A DNA stretch of 9,991 nucleotides from positions 1 to 9,991 of the forward strand of contig CAJMOI010000066.1 of the NCBI GenBank assembly GCA_905215105.1. Direction: 5' to 3'. Position numbers and translations under genes: made by a program. The stretch comes from an uncultured bacterium (GTDB lineage: Bacteria > Bacillota > Clostridia > Oscillospirales > Acutalibacteraceae). Below, piece by piece: positions 1 through 5,258 of this stretch (positions are counted from its first letter, which is position 1; every line of letters begins with the position of its first letter). The notes beneath the pieces were generated by a model. It saw nothing but the letters and a program-made list of their open reading frames with translations, made no database searches and was not told the DNA's origin.

Positions 1-1
1 C

Positions 2-244
2 AGTATCCTCTGGAAAGACAGCGGCAAAATGAAGGAAGCCGCTGCCTGCCTCAAGCTCACCGCAGAGGATCTGTTCTCTCTGGGGGTCATTGAGAAGGTC
101 GTTTCCGAGTACGACGGTGATTTTGAGCAGGTCTATGCAGAGCTGCGGGAGATGCTGGATCAAACCATCCATGCAAACCTCCAGCTGCCGGTAGAGGAAA
201 TGCTGGAAAACCGTTATGCCCGTTTTCGTCGGATTGGCGGTTAA
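2..244 (+). CDS. accA: Acetyl-CoA carboxylase carboxyltransferase subunit alpha, C-terminal end (partial)
   Basis: This is the last 80 codons of AccA, cut by the left edge of the window; the open frame begins at base 2 with SILWKDSGK and ends at TAA 242-244. AccA pairs with AccD to form the carboxyltransferase that moves a carboxyl group from biotin-carrier protein to acetyl-CoA, giving malonyl-CoA for fatty acid synthesis in the cytoplasm. The visible signs are the family-typical stretch ILWKDSGKMKEAA, then LKLTAEDLFSLGVIEKVV, and a charged helical tail ending in RYARFRRIGG. Bacterial AccA proteins normally end this way, so the 3' end appears intact. An ATG at 29 is an internal methionine and not a start. 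The gene ends just before a bidirectional terminator. Identification rests on remembered family similarity. Confidence 0.88.
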   Translation, partial: SILWKDSGKMKEAAACLKLTAEDLFSLGVIEKVVSEYDGDFEQVYAELREMLDQTIHANLQLPVEEMLENRYARFRRIGG

Positions 245-261
245 AATCGAATCAGTCTCAT

Positions 262-298
262 AAAAAAGAGGAGCCGGTGGGAAACCGACTCCTTTTTT
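262..298. terminator. Bidirectional intrinsic terminator between accA and the coat-like genes
   Basis: A 9-bp stem (270-278 with 284-292, one mismatch on the plus strand that becomes a G-U pair on the minus strand) closes a 5-nt loop. It is flanked by six A on the left (262-267) and six T on the right (293-298). Either strand therefore reads as stem plus U-tract. It can serve both accA and the convergent minus-strand coat genes. Confidence 0.9.
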
Positions 299-326
299 GA
301 TGTGACCAAGGGGGAAGGGGAAAGGG

Positions 327-572
327 CTATTCTTCCAATGCCATGCGAATCAGGCGGCTGACCAGTTCTCCGGAGGCCGGTTGGGGAACCATCCAGCCTC
401 TTTTTTTGCATTCGTCCGCAAGCTCTCCCTGAATCTGGTATTCTTCCTGTAAAACACGCCATACAGTGTCCCGAAGCTGGGGCGTCGTGCAGGCCGTGGC
501 CAGATTTCCACATTTTGCTGCCAGTTGTTCCTGTGATGACAAAACCGCGAGGAAAATTTCCCGTTCTTTCAT
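327..572 (-). CDS. Small CotF-like spore coat protein
   Basis: An 81-residue, mostly helical protein. It resembles the coat F (CotF) domain proteins of Bacilli and Clostridia: an N-terminal helix (about residues 2-27), a second helix with EEYQIQGELADECKKRGW (about 43-60), then the typical break KRGWMVPQPAS and a short C-terminal helix. In CotF relatives the segment ending in GW plus proline marks the same break. Such proteins are coat-associated structural components made in the mother cell; that role here is inference from family resemblance. The ATG at 570-572 follows a strong AAGGAGGG sequence that lies inside the end of the upstream gene, whose stop codon is one base away. The two genes are therefore almost certainly cotranscribed and translationally coupled. 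The gene ends at TAG 327-329, before the shared terminator. No cysteine-rich or repeat region is seen. Confidence 0.7.
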   Translation of the reverse strand: MKEREIFLAVLSSQEQLAAKCGNLATACTTPQLRDTVWRVLQEEYQIQGELADECKKRGWMVPQPASGELVSRLIRMALEE

Positions 573-573
573 G

Positions 574-777
574 TCAGTTTCCGCCCTCCTTTCCCTCTGT
601 TAAGGGCTGGGCCAGCTGTTCCCAAAGCATTCGATGACGTCCCGCCAAACTTTCCAGCTTCATACGCAGCTGTGGGTCGTCGCAGTTGGGTGCAGCTGTC
701 AGGCACAGGTTTTCCATCTGTTTTTCCATGTGAAGCTGTTCTTCCAGCAGAACCAGCTCTTTTTCGGTCCAATCCAC
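574..777 (-). CDS. Small helical spore-coat-associated-like protein, partner of the CotF-like gene
   Basis: A 67-residue helical protein beginning MDWTEKELVLLEEQLHMEKQ, with a second helix around DDPQLRMKLESLAGRHRMLWEQL. Short proteins of this kind (ELxxLEEQL... then DPxLRxKLExLAxxHxxxxxxL) are often found beside CotF-like genes in Clostridia and share the same two-helix, ferritin-like pattern. The start is GTG (775-777), supported by AGGAGAG about 8 nt upstream; no in-frame ATG is better placed. The stop codon lies one base before the downstream ATG. Upstream lies mazF, separated by 35 nt that hold a hairpin. I infer a structural or adaptor role in the coat; nothing catalytic is visible. It could instead be a generic small helical protein of unknown role. 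Confidence 0.6.
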   Translation of the reverse strand: MDWTEKELVLLEEQLHMEKQMENLCLTAAPNCDDPQLRMKLESLAGRHRMLWEQLAQPLTEGKEGGN

Positions 778-798
778 TGTTTTCTCTCCTCTCTGATA

Positions 799-825
799 CC
801 GGACTACCGTATTTATGTAGTCCGG
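799..825 (-). promoter_or_regulatory. Hairpin over the mazF stop codon, carrying a UACAU sequence
   Basis: A perfect 9-bp inverted repeat (CCGGACTAC at 799-807 and its complement at 817-825) encloses a 9-nt loop. The mazF TAA (813-815) lies in the loop. No U-tract follows, so it is not an intrinsic terminator; it looks like an RNA processing or stability element between mazF and the coat genes. Read on the minus strand, the first arm and loop contain UACAU, the pentamer reported to be cut by Bacillus subtilis MazF/EndoA. Confidence 0.6.
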
Positions 826-1172
826 GGACGTTCACCCAATCCAAAACTGACGGAAAGGGCCTGATCGACCATTGACATGGACTTGGCGTCCAATCGTCCC
901 ATTTTTTCCTTCAGTCGGTGTTTATCCAGTGTACGGACCTGTTCCAGCAGCACGATGGAATCCCGGGTCAAACCGGTGTCTGCTGCGGAAAGAAGAATAT
1001 GAGTGGGCAAATTTGCCTTGGAACGCTGGCTGGTAATGGCCGCCGCAATGACGGTCGGGCTGAACCGGTTGCCCACGTCGTTCTGTACAATCAGGACCGG
1101 CCGAATGCCGCCCTGTTCCGAGCCCACAACCGGGCTCAAATCAGCGTAATAAATATCGCCCCGATGAATCAT
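813..1172 (-). CDS. mazF: MazF/PemK-family endoribonuclease (EndoA-like toxin)
   Basis: A 119-residue protein of the MazF/PemK family, close in length to Bacillus EndoA (116). The N-terminal signature is RGDIYYADLSPVVGSEQGG followed by IRPVLIVQND. Arg24 and Thr47 (in AAITSQ) match the two residues known to be needed for RNA cleavage in Bacillus EndoA. The LPTHILLS and DSIVLLEQVRTLDKHRL segments are also family-typical. Such enzymes cut mRNA at short sequences and are normally held inactive by a small antitoxin encoded just upstream. Here no antitoxin-like gene precedes it: the 168 nt upstream hold only an inverted repeat, and the next gene is a lipoprotein. The start at 1172 has GGAG about 11 nt upstream. 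Downstream are two coat-like genes, possibly on the same transcript. The family call is firm; whether it is a free toxin or is controlled by a distant partner is not visible. Confidence 0.92.
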   Translation of the reverse strand: MIHRGDIYYADLSPVVGSEQGGIRPVLIVQNDVGNRFSPTVIAAAITSQRSKANLPTHILLSAADTGLTRDSIVLLEQVRTLDKHRLKEKMGRLDAKSMSMVDQALSVSFGLGERPRTT

Positions 1173-1200
1173 CCGTTTTCACACTCCGAATCCTTTGATA

Positions 1201-1299
1201 GTGGGAACCCATGGGTATTGTTGCCGGGCAGAGGAAGTTTTAAACACATTTTGCAAAAATGTTTAAAACTCTGCGGCTGAAAATTCATCGTGGTTCCAC
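1201..1299. repeat. Long imperfect inverted repeat upstream of mazF
   Basis: Three nested complementary blocks share one centre. They are GTGGGAACC (1201-1209) with GGTTCCAC (1292-1299), GCAGAG (1228-1233) with CTCTGC (1269-1274), and TTTTAAACA (about 1238-1246) with TGTTTAAAA (about 1260-1268). Transcribed, this would form a long interrupted hairpin in the mazF leader, or at the 3' end of the lipoprotein transcript. It could also be a decayed small palindromic element. No U-tract or clear target duplication is evident. Confidence 0.55.
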
Positions 1300-1340
1300 A
1301 CCATACTATTTTGGAGCGGTCAAAGGGGTGACAGGCCCGT

Positions 1341-1838
1341 CTATCTTTTTTCCGGAAACCGAATAGTCAGCTGCCACAGGGGAACGGTGATAACTGTGAT
1401 CCGTCCGGTTTCTTGGGTTCGGGCTGTTAGGCCGGTTCCGTCCGAAAGGGAAGCTGTCCAGCTTCCGTTGTTCCACACCGAATCCTCCAGCGCATCCAGT
1501 GCCGTGAAAACCCGGCCGAACAGGCTTTGCTCCATAGCTTCACCGGAACACTTGACGGAAAGCCCTGTGACCGAAACGGTATATTCCGTCTCACTGCGAT
1601 GTACCTGCATCCCTGCGATTTCTCCCGGCGTTTCCACTACGAATACCGATTGCCCCTCCAATGAGCGGCTGTACTGCCCGGAAATTTCCGTTCCCGCCAT
1701 GCTTACCTGACAGAATTGCTGTTCCAGCACTGTCTCGGGAGGAACCGGTGCAGACGGCTCCCGCCCGCATCCGGAACCTATCGCCGCGAGGATACAGGAC
1801 AGCAGGACAGCCTGCCACCTCTTCAACCACAATTTCAT
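1341..1838 (-). CDS. Predicted lipoprotein of unknown function
   Basis: A 165-residue protein that I do not recognise. The N-terminus is a lipoprotein signal: basic MKLWLKRWQ, a hydrophobic stretch VLLSCILAAI, then GSGC with Cys24 as the likely lipidated residue. The box is not fully canonical, because glycine rather than leucine sits three residues before the cysteine. The mature part is rich in short beta-like segments (residues about 40-140, including FCQVSMAGTEISGQY, SVFVVETPGEIAGMQV and YTVSVTGLSV), which suggests an extracytoplasmic beta fold. It begins at ATG 1838 with AAAGGAG about 12 nt upstream. An AT-rich TATAAA (1892-1897) about 55 nt upstream could be a promoter element, but no matching -35 is clear. 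It precedes mazF by 168 nt on the same strand; a functional link is not shown. Confidence 0.7.
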   Translation of the reverse strand: MKLWLKRWQAVLLSCILAAIGSGCGREPSAPVPPETVLEQQFCQVSMAGTEISGQYSRSLEGQSVFVVETPGEIAGMQVHRSETEYTVSVTGLSVKCSGEAMEQSLFGRVFTALDALEDSVWNNGSWTASLSDGTGLTARTQETGRITVITVPLWQLTIRFPEKR

Positions 1839-1933
1839 CGTATCCTGTTTCTCCTTTCCGCGCTCCCCCGGTTTTGGGGAAATCTGTGTTATTTATATGG
1901 AATAGGGAGCAGAGGCATTCCAGAGAAACAGGC

Positions 1934-1968
1934 AAAACAAAAAGGGAAACCCGGTGGGGTTTCCCTTT
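1934..1968 (-). terminator. Strong intrinsic terminator of the xpaC-telA-lemA operon
   Basis: A perfect 12-bp stem (1941-1952 with 1957-1968) closes a GGTG loop. On the minus strand the stem is followed by TTTTTGTTTT, a good U-tract; on the plus strand no comparable T-run follows. It starts 26 nt after the lemA stop codon. Confidence 0.93.
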
Positions 1969-1994
1969 CATGTTTCGAAGGAATGTTTTGTGTA

Positions 1995-2501
1995 TTAACG
2001 GAATTCATCCAGAGGCTGGGAGAAAATGGCCCAGCGGAACAGGATGGAGGGGAAGGAATTCAGGGTTTCATTGTACTGGCCTGCCTGCTGGTTATAACTG
2101 CTTTCCTGAATCAGCTGCTGAGCTTCTTCAAAAGCAGATGTAAATTCAGAAGCACTGTATAATTTATCGGCAAGACCGCTGAAAGATCCGCTCAGTGCGC
2201 TGTTGGCGTCAAACTGTTCGGAAGGTGTATTGGCGCTGCGCAGTGTTTCCGCGTCTTTTTCCACCTGTTCAATCAGCGATTTCTCCACCTGCTGGCTGCG
2301 GGCCAGACTCACAAGCCCGTTAGCCGCTTCAATGCGGCGGTCCAGCTGCATCTGGATTCCTGTGCTGGATTGGTAGTATTCATCGGTGATGGCCTTTCGG
2401 TCGGAATAAAAGGAAGTATTCAGGCCGATCAGCACGGAAAGCACAATCATCACCACCATCAGCGTGATGGCAACACCGCGCTTTTTCAGGAATTTTTTCA
2501 A
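1995..2501 (-). CDS. LemA-family membrane-anchored protein
   Basis: A 168-residue protein with a basic N-terminus (MKKFLKKRG), one membrane helix at about residues 9-28, and a long helical extracytoplasmic part. The C-terminal segment SYNQQAGQYNETLNSFPS (about 135-152) is the LemA-family hallmark: Tyr-Asn, spaced helix, then Asn-x-Phe-Pro-Ser. LemA proteins form a short membrane-anchored helical bundle of unknown biochemical role. The initiator is TTG (2499-2501), chosen because a strong AAGGAGG lies 7 nt upstream and no ATG fits near the basic N-terminus. The gene follows telA after 20 nt that contain this ribosome binding site, so it is the third gene of the xpaC-telA-lemA operon. The N-terminal half looks more divergent than the C-terminal hallmark. 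Confidence 0.75.
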   Translation of the reverse strand: MKKFLKKRGVAITLMVVMIVLSVLIGLNTSFYSDRKAITDEYYQSSTGIQMQLDRRIEAANGLVSLARSQQVEKSLIEQVEKDAETLRSANTPSEQFDANSALSGSFSGLADKLYSASEFTSAFEEAQQLIQESSYNQQAGQYNETLNSFPSILFRWAIFSQPLDEFR

Positions 2502-2521
2502 AAGGATGCCTCCTTACAAAC

Positions 2522-3676
2522 TCAGGACTGCACAGTGGTGGAGTTGTTGCGGATTTCCAGCAGCTTCTGTTTCAGCTCGCCTTCAATGCGGCCCAGTTCC
2601 ACCTCAGCTTCCCGGCGCTTCTGACGGCCCTCTTCCTGAATATGGGCCACTTCATCCAGCGTGGAGATCAGCTGTTCGTTGGTGTGCTTCAAAGTCTCGA
2701 TATCCACAATGCCGCGCTCGGCTTCCTTGGCGGCCTGTACAGAACCCATCTTGAGGGCGTCTGCATTTTTGCGCAGCAGATCGTTGGTCATGTCGGTGAC
2801 GGCGCGCTGTGCTTCCATGGCCTGAGTGGAGTGGGCAATGCCCAGTGCCAGCACCATCTGGCTCTTCCACAGGGGAATGGTATTGACCAGCGTGGACTGA
2901 ATCTTTTCCGCCATCATCTTGTCGTTGTTCTGTACCAGACGAATCTGGGGACCCATCTGAATGGAGACCATGCGGGTCAGTTCCAGATCGTGAAGCTTCT
3001 TTTCAAAGCTCTGGCACATGGCGTTCATGTCATTGGCAGCCTGTGCGTCCTCCGGCAGGCCGGTGCGCTTGGCTTTTTCCACCAGCTCAGGCAGCACAGT
3101 GGCTTCCACTTCCTGGAGTTTCTTTTTACCGGCCAGAATGTACATGGACAGCTCTTTGAAATAGGCCAGGTTCATCTCGTACATCTTATCCAGCATGGCA
3201 ATGTCCTTGAGCAGCTGTACCTGATGGTTTTCCAGCACGGTGCAGATGCGGTTGACATTGACTTCCGCCTTGTCATACTTGACTTTCAGGCCTGCAATCT
3301 TGTTGCCAGTCTTTTTGAAGAAGCCCAGGAATCCCTTTTCCTCTTCTTCCACGTCAAAGCCCTTGAGCTCGGTCACCAGACCGGTGATGGCTTCACCGAT
3401 TTCGCCCAGATCCTTGGTGCGGACATTGGCCAGTGCAGACTCGGAAAATCCGGCGATCTTCTTCTGGGCCACGGAGCCATACTGCATGATCTGAGTGGTG
3501 TTGGTAATGTCAATTTTCTGGGCAAAATCCGCCACAACTTTCTGCTCGGCGGGTGTCAGGGCGGCTTCCTCCTGCATCACCACTTCCGGCTTTTTCACTT
3601 CTTCCGTGCCCAGCGTCAGCGTCGGTGCAGCGGGAACGGTCTCGACGGGCTCCATTGTCAACTTGATTTCATCCAT
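2522..3676 (-). CDS. telA: TelA/KlaA family toxic anion resistance protein (YaaN-like)
   Basis: A 384-residue cytoplasmic, almost wholly helical protein matching the TelA family (toxic anion/tellurite resistance, Bacillus YaaN). After a variable acidic N-terminus (1-40) come family-typical segments: GFFKK (118-122), a coiled region KVKYDKAEVNVNRICTVLE (131-149), SIQMGPQIRLVQ (238-249), NTIPLWKSQM (265-274) and TNDLLRKNADALK (297-309). The last 70 residues are a charged coiled-coil tail. The length is normal for the family. The start at 3676 has GAGGAGG 8 nt upstream. It lies 30 nt after xpaC and 20 nt before lemA; the xpaC-telA pairing is conserved in Bacilli. The name comes from plasmid tellurite resistance, but chromosomal members may act more generally in envelope stress. 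No enzymatic motif is visible. Confidence 0.93.
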   Translation of the reverse strand: MDEIKLTMEPVETVPAAPTLTLGTEEVKKPEVVMQEEAALTPAEQKVVADFAQKIDITNTTQIMQYGSVAQKKIAGFSESALANVRTKDLGEIGEAITGLVTELKGFDVEEEEKGFLGFFKKTGNKIAGLKVKYDKAEVNVNRICTVLENHQVQLLKDIAMLDKMYEMNLAYFKELSMYILAGKKKLQEVEATVLPELVEKAKRTGLPEDAQAANDMNAMCQSFEKKLHDLELTRMVSIQMGPQIRLVQNNDKMMAEKIQSTLVNTIPLWKSQMVLALGIAHSTQAMEAQRAVTDMTNDLLRKNADALKMGSVQAAKEAERGIVDIETLKHTNEQLISTLDEVAHIQEEGRQKRREAEVELGRIEGELKQKLLEIRNNSTTVQS

Positions 3677-3706
3677 GGGGAATGCCTCCTCACAATTTCT
3701 ATTTTT

Positions 3707-4876
3707 TTACAGTTTCAATACAGGTTCTTCTCCGTCCTCCGACGGCTGGGAGGAAATGCCCTCCTGTGTCAGCATACTTTCCAGGACGGTGATATCGGTG
3801 GAAATGTCCATGGCTTCATCCTGGAACAGGGCGTCCAGCTGTTTTTCAAAAGCCAGCACGATGGTCTGCATGATCCGTTCGATTTCCGTCATGGACTGGG
3901 TGATGTTTTCGCCCTTGACATCCTGACGGCTCATCCGGTCATAGGAGTCCAGCAGCTTGAGGGTCGTGGGCAGGTAATAGTTCATAAATTTCCGAATCTG
4001 GCCCACCTTTTGCGGATGGTCGCAGATATAGGCGAAAATCCGGAAGGAAACCTCCTGCATCCGGACAATGGCGGCGGAAATTTCTTCGTTTTCGATGGCT
4101 TCGTCGGCTTTGCGCAGCCGGCGCAGATAGGCGGTGCCTTCTTCCACCACCTTGTCCACCTCCGCGTTGCCGGTGGCACGGGGCGGTTCCGGTTCCGGCT
4201 TGGGCTCTTCCGGAATGGGTTCCAGAATCCACTTGCCCCGGAAAATTTTCGAGGACAGGAAGTATACCGCCAGCAGGATCACGGCCATGGCCAGAAAAGA
4301 GGGGATGTCATAAAAGCTCTTTGCCGAACAGCCGATAATCAGGGCAACAATGCCGGGAATGTAGTATTTTGCCACGGTTGGAGCACGGACACGGCGCATT
4401 CCCTCCGGGACTTCGTTCTTTTTCTTCCGTTTTTCTTTTTGTTTGCCGGGATATCCGCCGCCACCCTTGACTTCATAGGGATTTCTTCCTCGAGTGTCAT
4501 AAGGACCGGGCTGGGGAGCGGGTCGGGGGCCGGGATAGGGTCCGTTTTGAGGACCGGGATACCCGTTTGGCCGGGGACCGGACTGAGGTCCAGGCTGAGG
4601 GCCGGGATAAGCGCCGGGTCTGGGACCGGGCTGGGGACCCGGTGCAGGGGGAGGCGTTTGGCTGGCGTGGAAGGGGCCGTTATTGGGATTGGGAGTTCCG
4701 GTTCCTTTCATGGAGTTCACGGCGTTTTCCGCTTTTTTCACAGTGGTTTCTACCGCGTTGATGGCCTTGCTCACGGACTTTTCCACGTCATCTATTTTTA
4801 CCTTGTGCAGCATCTGGTACAGCTGCGAGGAATAAAACTCGTCTTCCCATTTCCCGCCGGGAGAACGTTTGGACAT
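3707..4876 (-). CDS. xpaC: XpaC-family membrane protein (5-bromo-4-chloroindolyl phosphate hydrolysis family)
   Basis: A 389-residue protein. The C-terminal half fits the XpaC family: helices after residue 235, the run MNYYLPTTLKLLDSYDRM (298-315), and MTEIERIMQTIVLAFEKQLDALF (329-351). Two closely spaced membrane helices lie at about 171-187 and 192-209. The N-terminus has a short amphipathic helix (about 21-56), then a Pro/Gly/Tyr linker (61-126) and a very basic segment KQKEKRKKKNE (145-155). Despite the family name, no phosphatase motif is visible; the name derives from a dye-hydrolysis phenotype in Bacillus. It is the first gene of the operon, with telA 30 nt downstream. The start at 4876 has AGGCAGGA close upstream, weaker than its neighbours. 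The linker is longer than I would expect for the family; the role of the protein is unknown. Confidence 0.88.
   Translation of the reverse strand: MSKRSPGGKWEDEFYSSQLYQMLHKVKIDDVEKSVSKAINAVETTVKKAENAVNSMKGTGTPNPNNGPFHASQTPPPAPGPQPGPRPGAYPGPQPGPQSGPRPNGYPGPQNGPYPGPRPAPQPGPYDTRGRNPYEVKGGGGYPGKQKEKRKKKNEVPEGMRRVRAPTVAKYYIPGIVALIIGCSAKSFYDIPSFLAMAVILLAVYFLSSKIFRGKWILEPIPEEPKPEPEPPRATGNAEVDKVVEEGTAYLRRLRKADEAIENEEISAAIVRMQEVSFRIFAYICDHPQKVGQIRKFMNYYLPTTLKLLDSYDRMSRQDVKGENITQSMTEIERIMQTIVLAFEKQLDALFQDEAMDISTDITVLESMLTQEGISSQPSEDGEEPVLKL
4499..4642 (-). repeat. Pro/Gly/Tyr coding repeat inside xpaC
   Basis: It encodes residues 79-126 as four imperfect units, each starting PGP (or PGPQ/PGPR) and ending in Tyr: residues 79-90, 91-106, 107-114 and 115-126. 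Unit lengths of 12, 16, 8 and 12 residues are all multiples of four, which points to growth by a PGPQ/PGPR-type tetrapeptide step. At the DNA level it is rich in CCGGGAT and GGACCGGG-like words on the plus strand. Length variation between strains would be expected. Confidence 0.8.
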
Positions 4877-4948
4877 GATTTTCCTGCCTTTCTGCGCTGA
4901 AATCGGCGCGTGTCTTGGTCATGATTTTTTCTGTATTCCCGTATTGGC

Positions 4949-5000
4949 AAAAAGCAGTGCTGAAATTTGTCAAAAACAGACAAAAATTCTGCTGCTTTTT
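4949..5000 (-). promoter_or_regulatory. Terminator-like hairpin in the xpaC leader
   Basis: On the minus strand, AAAAAGCAG (5000-4992) pairs with CTGCTTTTT (4957-4949). Inside this, TTTGTC pairs with GACAAA around a 7-nt loop (4972-4978), with an imperfect middle. The outer U-run resembles an intrinsic terminator. It lies between the promoter and the xpaC start, so it could act as an attenuator or protect the mRNA. No known riboswitch or T-box pattern is recognised. Confidence 0.45.
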
Positions 5001-5029
5001 CAAATAACATCTTCACAGGATTCAGTATC

Positions 5030-5058
5030 ATTGTACGTTTTTTCCCCACGGGTGTCAA
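5030..5058 (-). promoter_or_regulatory. Sigma-A promoter of the xpaC-telA-lemA operon
   Basis: TTGACA (5058-5053) and TACAAT (5035-5030) are separated by exactly 17 bp on the minus strand, five of six -10 bases matching and a perfect -35. Transcription would begin near 5023, giving a leader of about 145 nt before the xpaC ATG. Confidence 0.85.
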
Positions 5059-5195
5059 GGAAAAACACAGACTTTACCGGGCGGTATGGGCTGAAAAAGC
5101 GCTGTTTTCGTCAAGGAATCTCCATGGCGGGTTCCGCGCTGTCAATTGCGGCAGTGCAGCCGTTTTTTCTCAGAATTTTCTTTTGGTTTCGGGGC

Positions 5196-5224
5196 TTGAC
5201 AGAAATTTCCCTTCGCGGTATCAT
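5196..5224 (+). promoter_or_regulatory. Sigma-A promoter of the znuACB operon
   Basis: TTGACA (5196-5201) and TATCAT (5219-5224) are separated by 17 bp. The start point would fall near 5231, inside the following palindrome, leaving a leader of about 28 nt. The arrangement fits a repressor-controlled promoter. Confidence 0.85.
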
Positions 5225-5227
5225 TAC

Positions 5228-5248
5228 AAATGCAAATCATTTGCATTT
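5228..5248. promoter_or_regulatory. Zur-type zinc operator (7-1-7 palindrome)
   Basis: A perfect palindrome with 10-bp arms about a central C; its core is TGCAAAT-c-ATTTGCA, the 7-1-7 layout of Fur-family boxes. It covers the predicted transcription start of a zinc uptake operon and abuts the TAGGAGG ribosome binding site. The Fur-family layout is established knowledge; assignment to Zur rests on the regulated genes and is inference. No zur gene is in the window. Confidence 0.82.
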
Positions 5249-5258
5249 AGGAGGCCCT

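Larger units (their letters stand above)
4877..5258. other. Intergenic region between divergent xpaC and znuA operons
   Basis: No convincing gene lies in these 382 bases. It holds the xpaC promoter and leader with a terminator-like hairpin on the left, and the znuA promoter and Zur-type operator on the right. The middle (about 5059-5195) shows no feature I can support; it contains only a 4-bp stem followed by six T (5149-5168), too weak to call. Open frames crossing the region lack ribosome binding sites and family resemblance. Confidence 0.75.

Noticed and set aside
918..1280. Plus-strand frame overlapping mazF, considered as a possible antitoxin
   Set aside because: It is wholly antisense to mazF over most of its length, has no ribosome binding site and does not resemble MazE, EndoAI or other antitoxins.
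1661..2162. Two overlapping plus-strand frames (1661-2143 and 1716-2162) covering the lipoprotein 5' end and lemA
   Set aside because: They pass through a strong minus-strand terminator and two supported minus-strand genes, and lack start signals and family resemblance.
2642..4900. A 752-codon open frame on the plus strand across telA and xpaC
   Set aside because: It lies antisense to two well-supported family members that share a minus-strand frame, is low-complexity and rich in His, Phe and Gly, and shows no ribosome binding site or recognisable family. It is a shadow of their codon use.
5149..5168. Possible terminator in the xpaC-znuA gap
   Set aside because: The stem CGGC/GCCG is only 4 bp, and no plus-strand gene upstream needs it.
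4869..5258. Upstream extension of znuA to a start at 4869
   Set aside because: The extension crosses the xpaC start, two promoters and the zinc operator. The lipoprotein signal and the TAGGAGG site both place the start at 5259.
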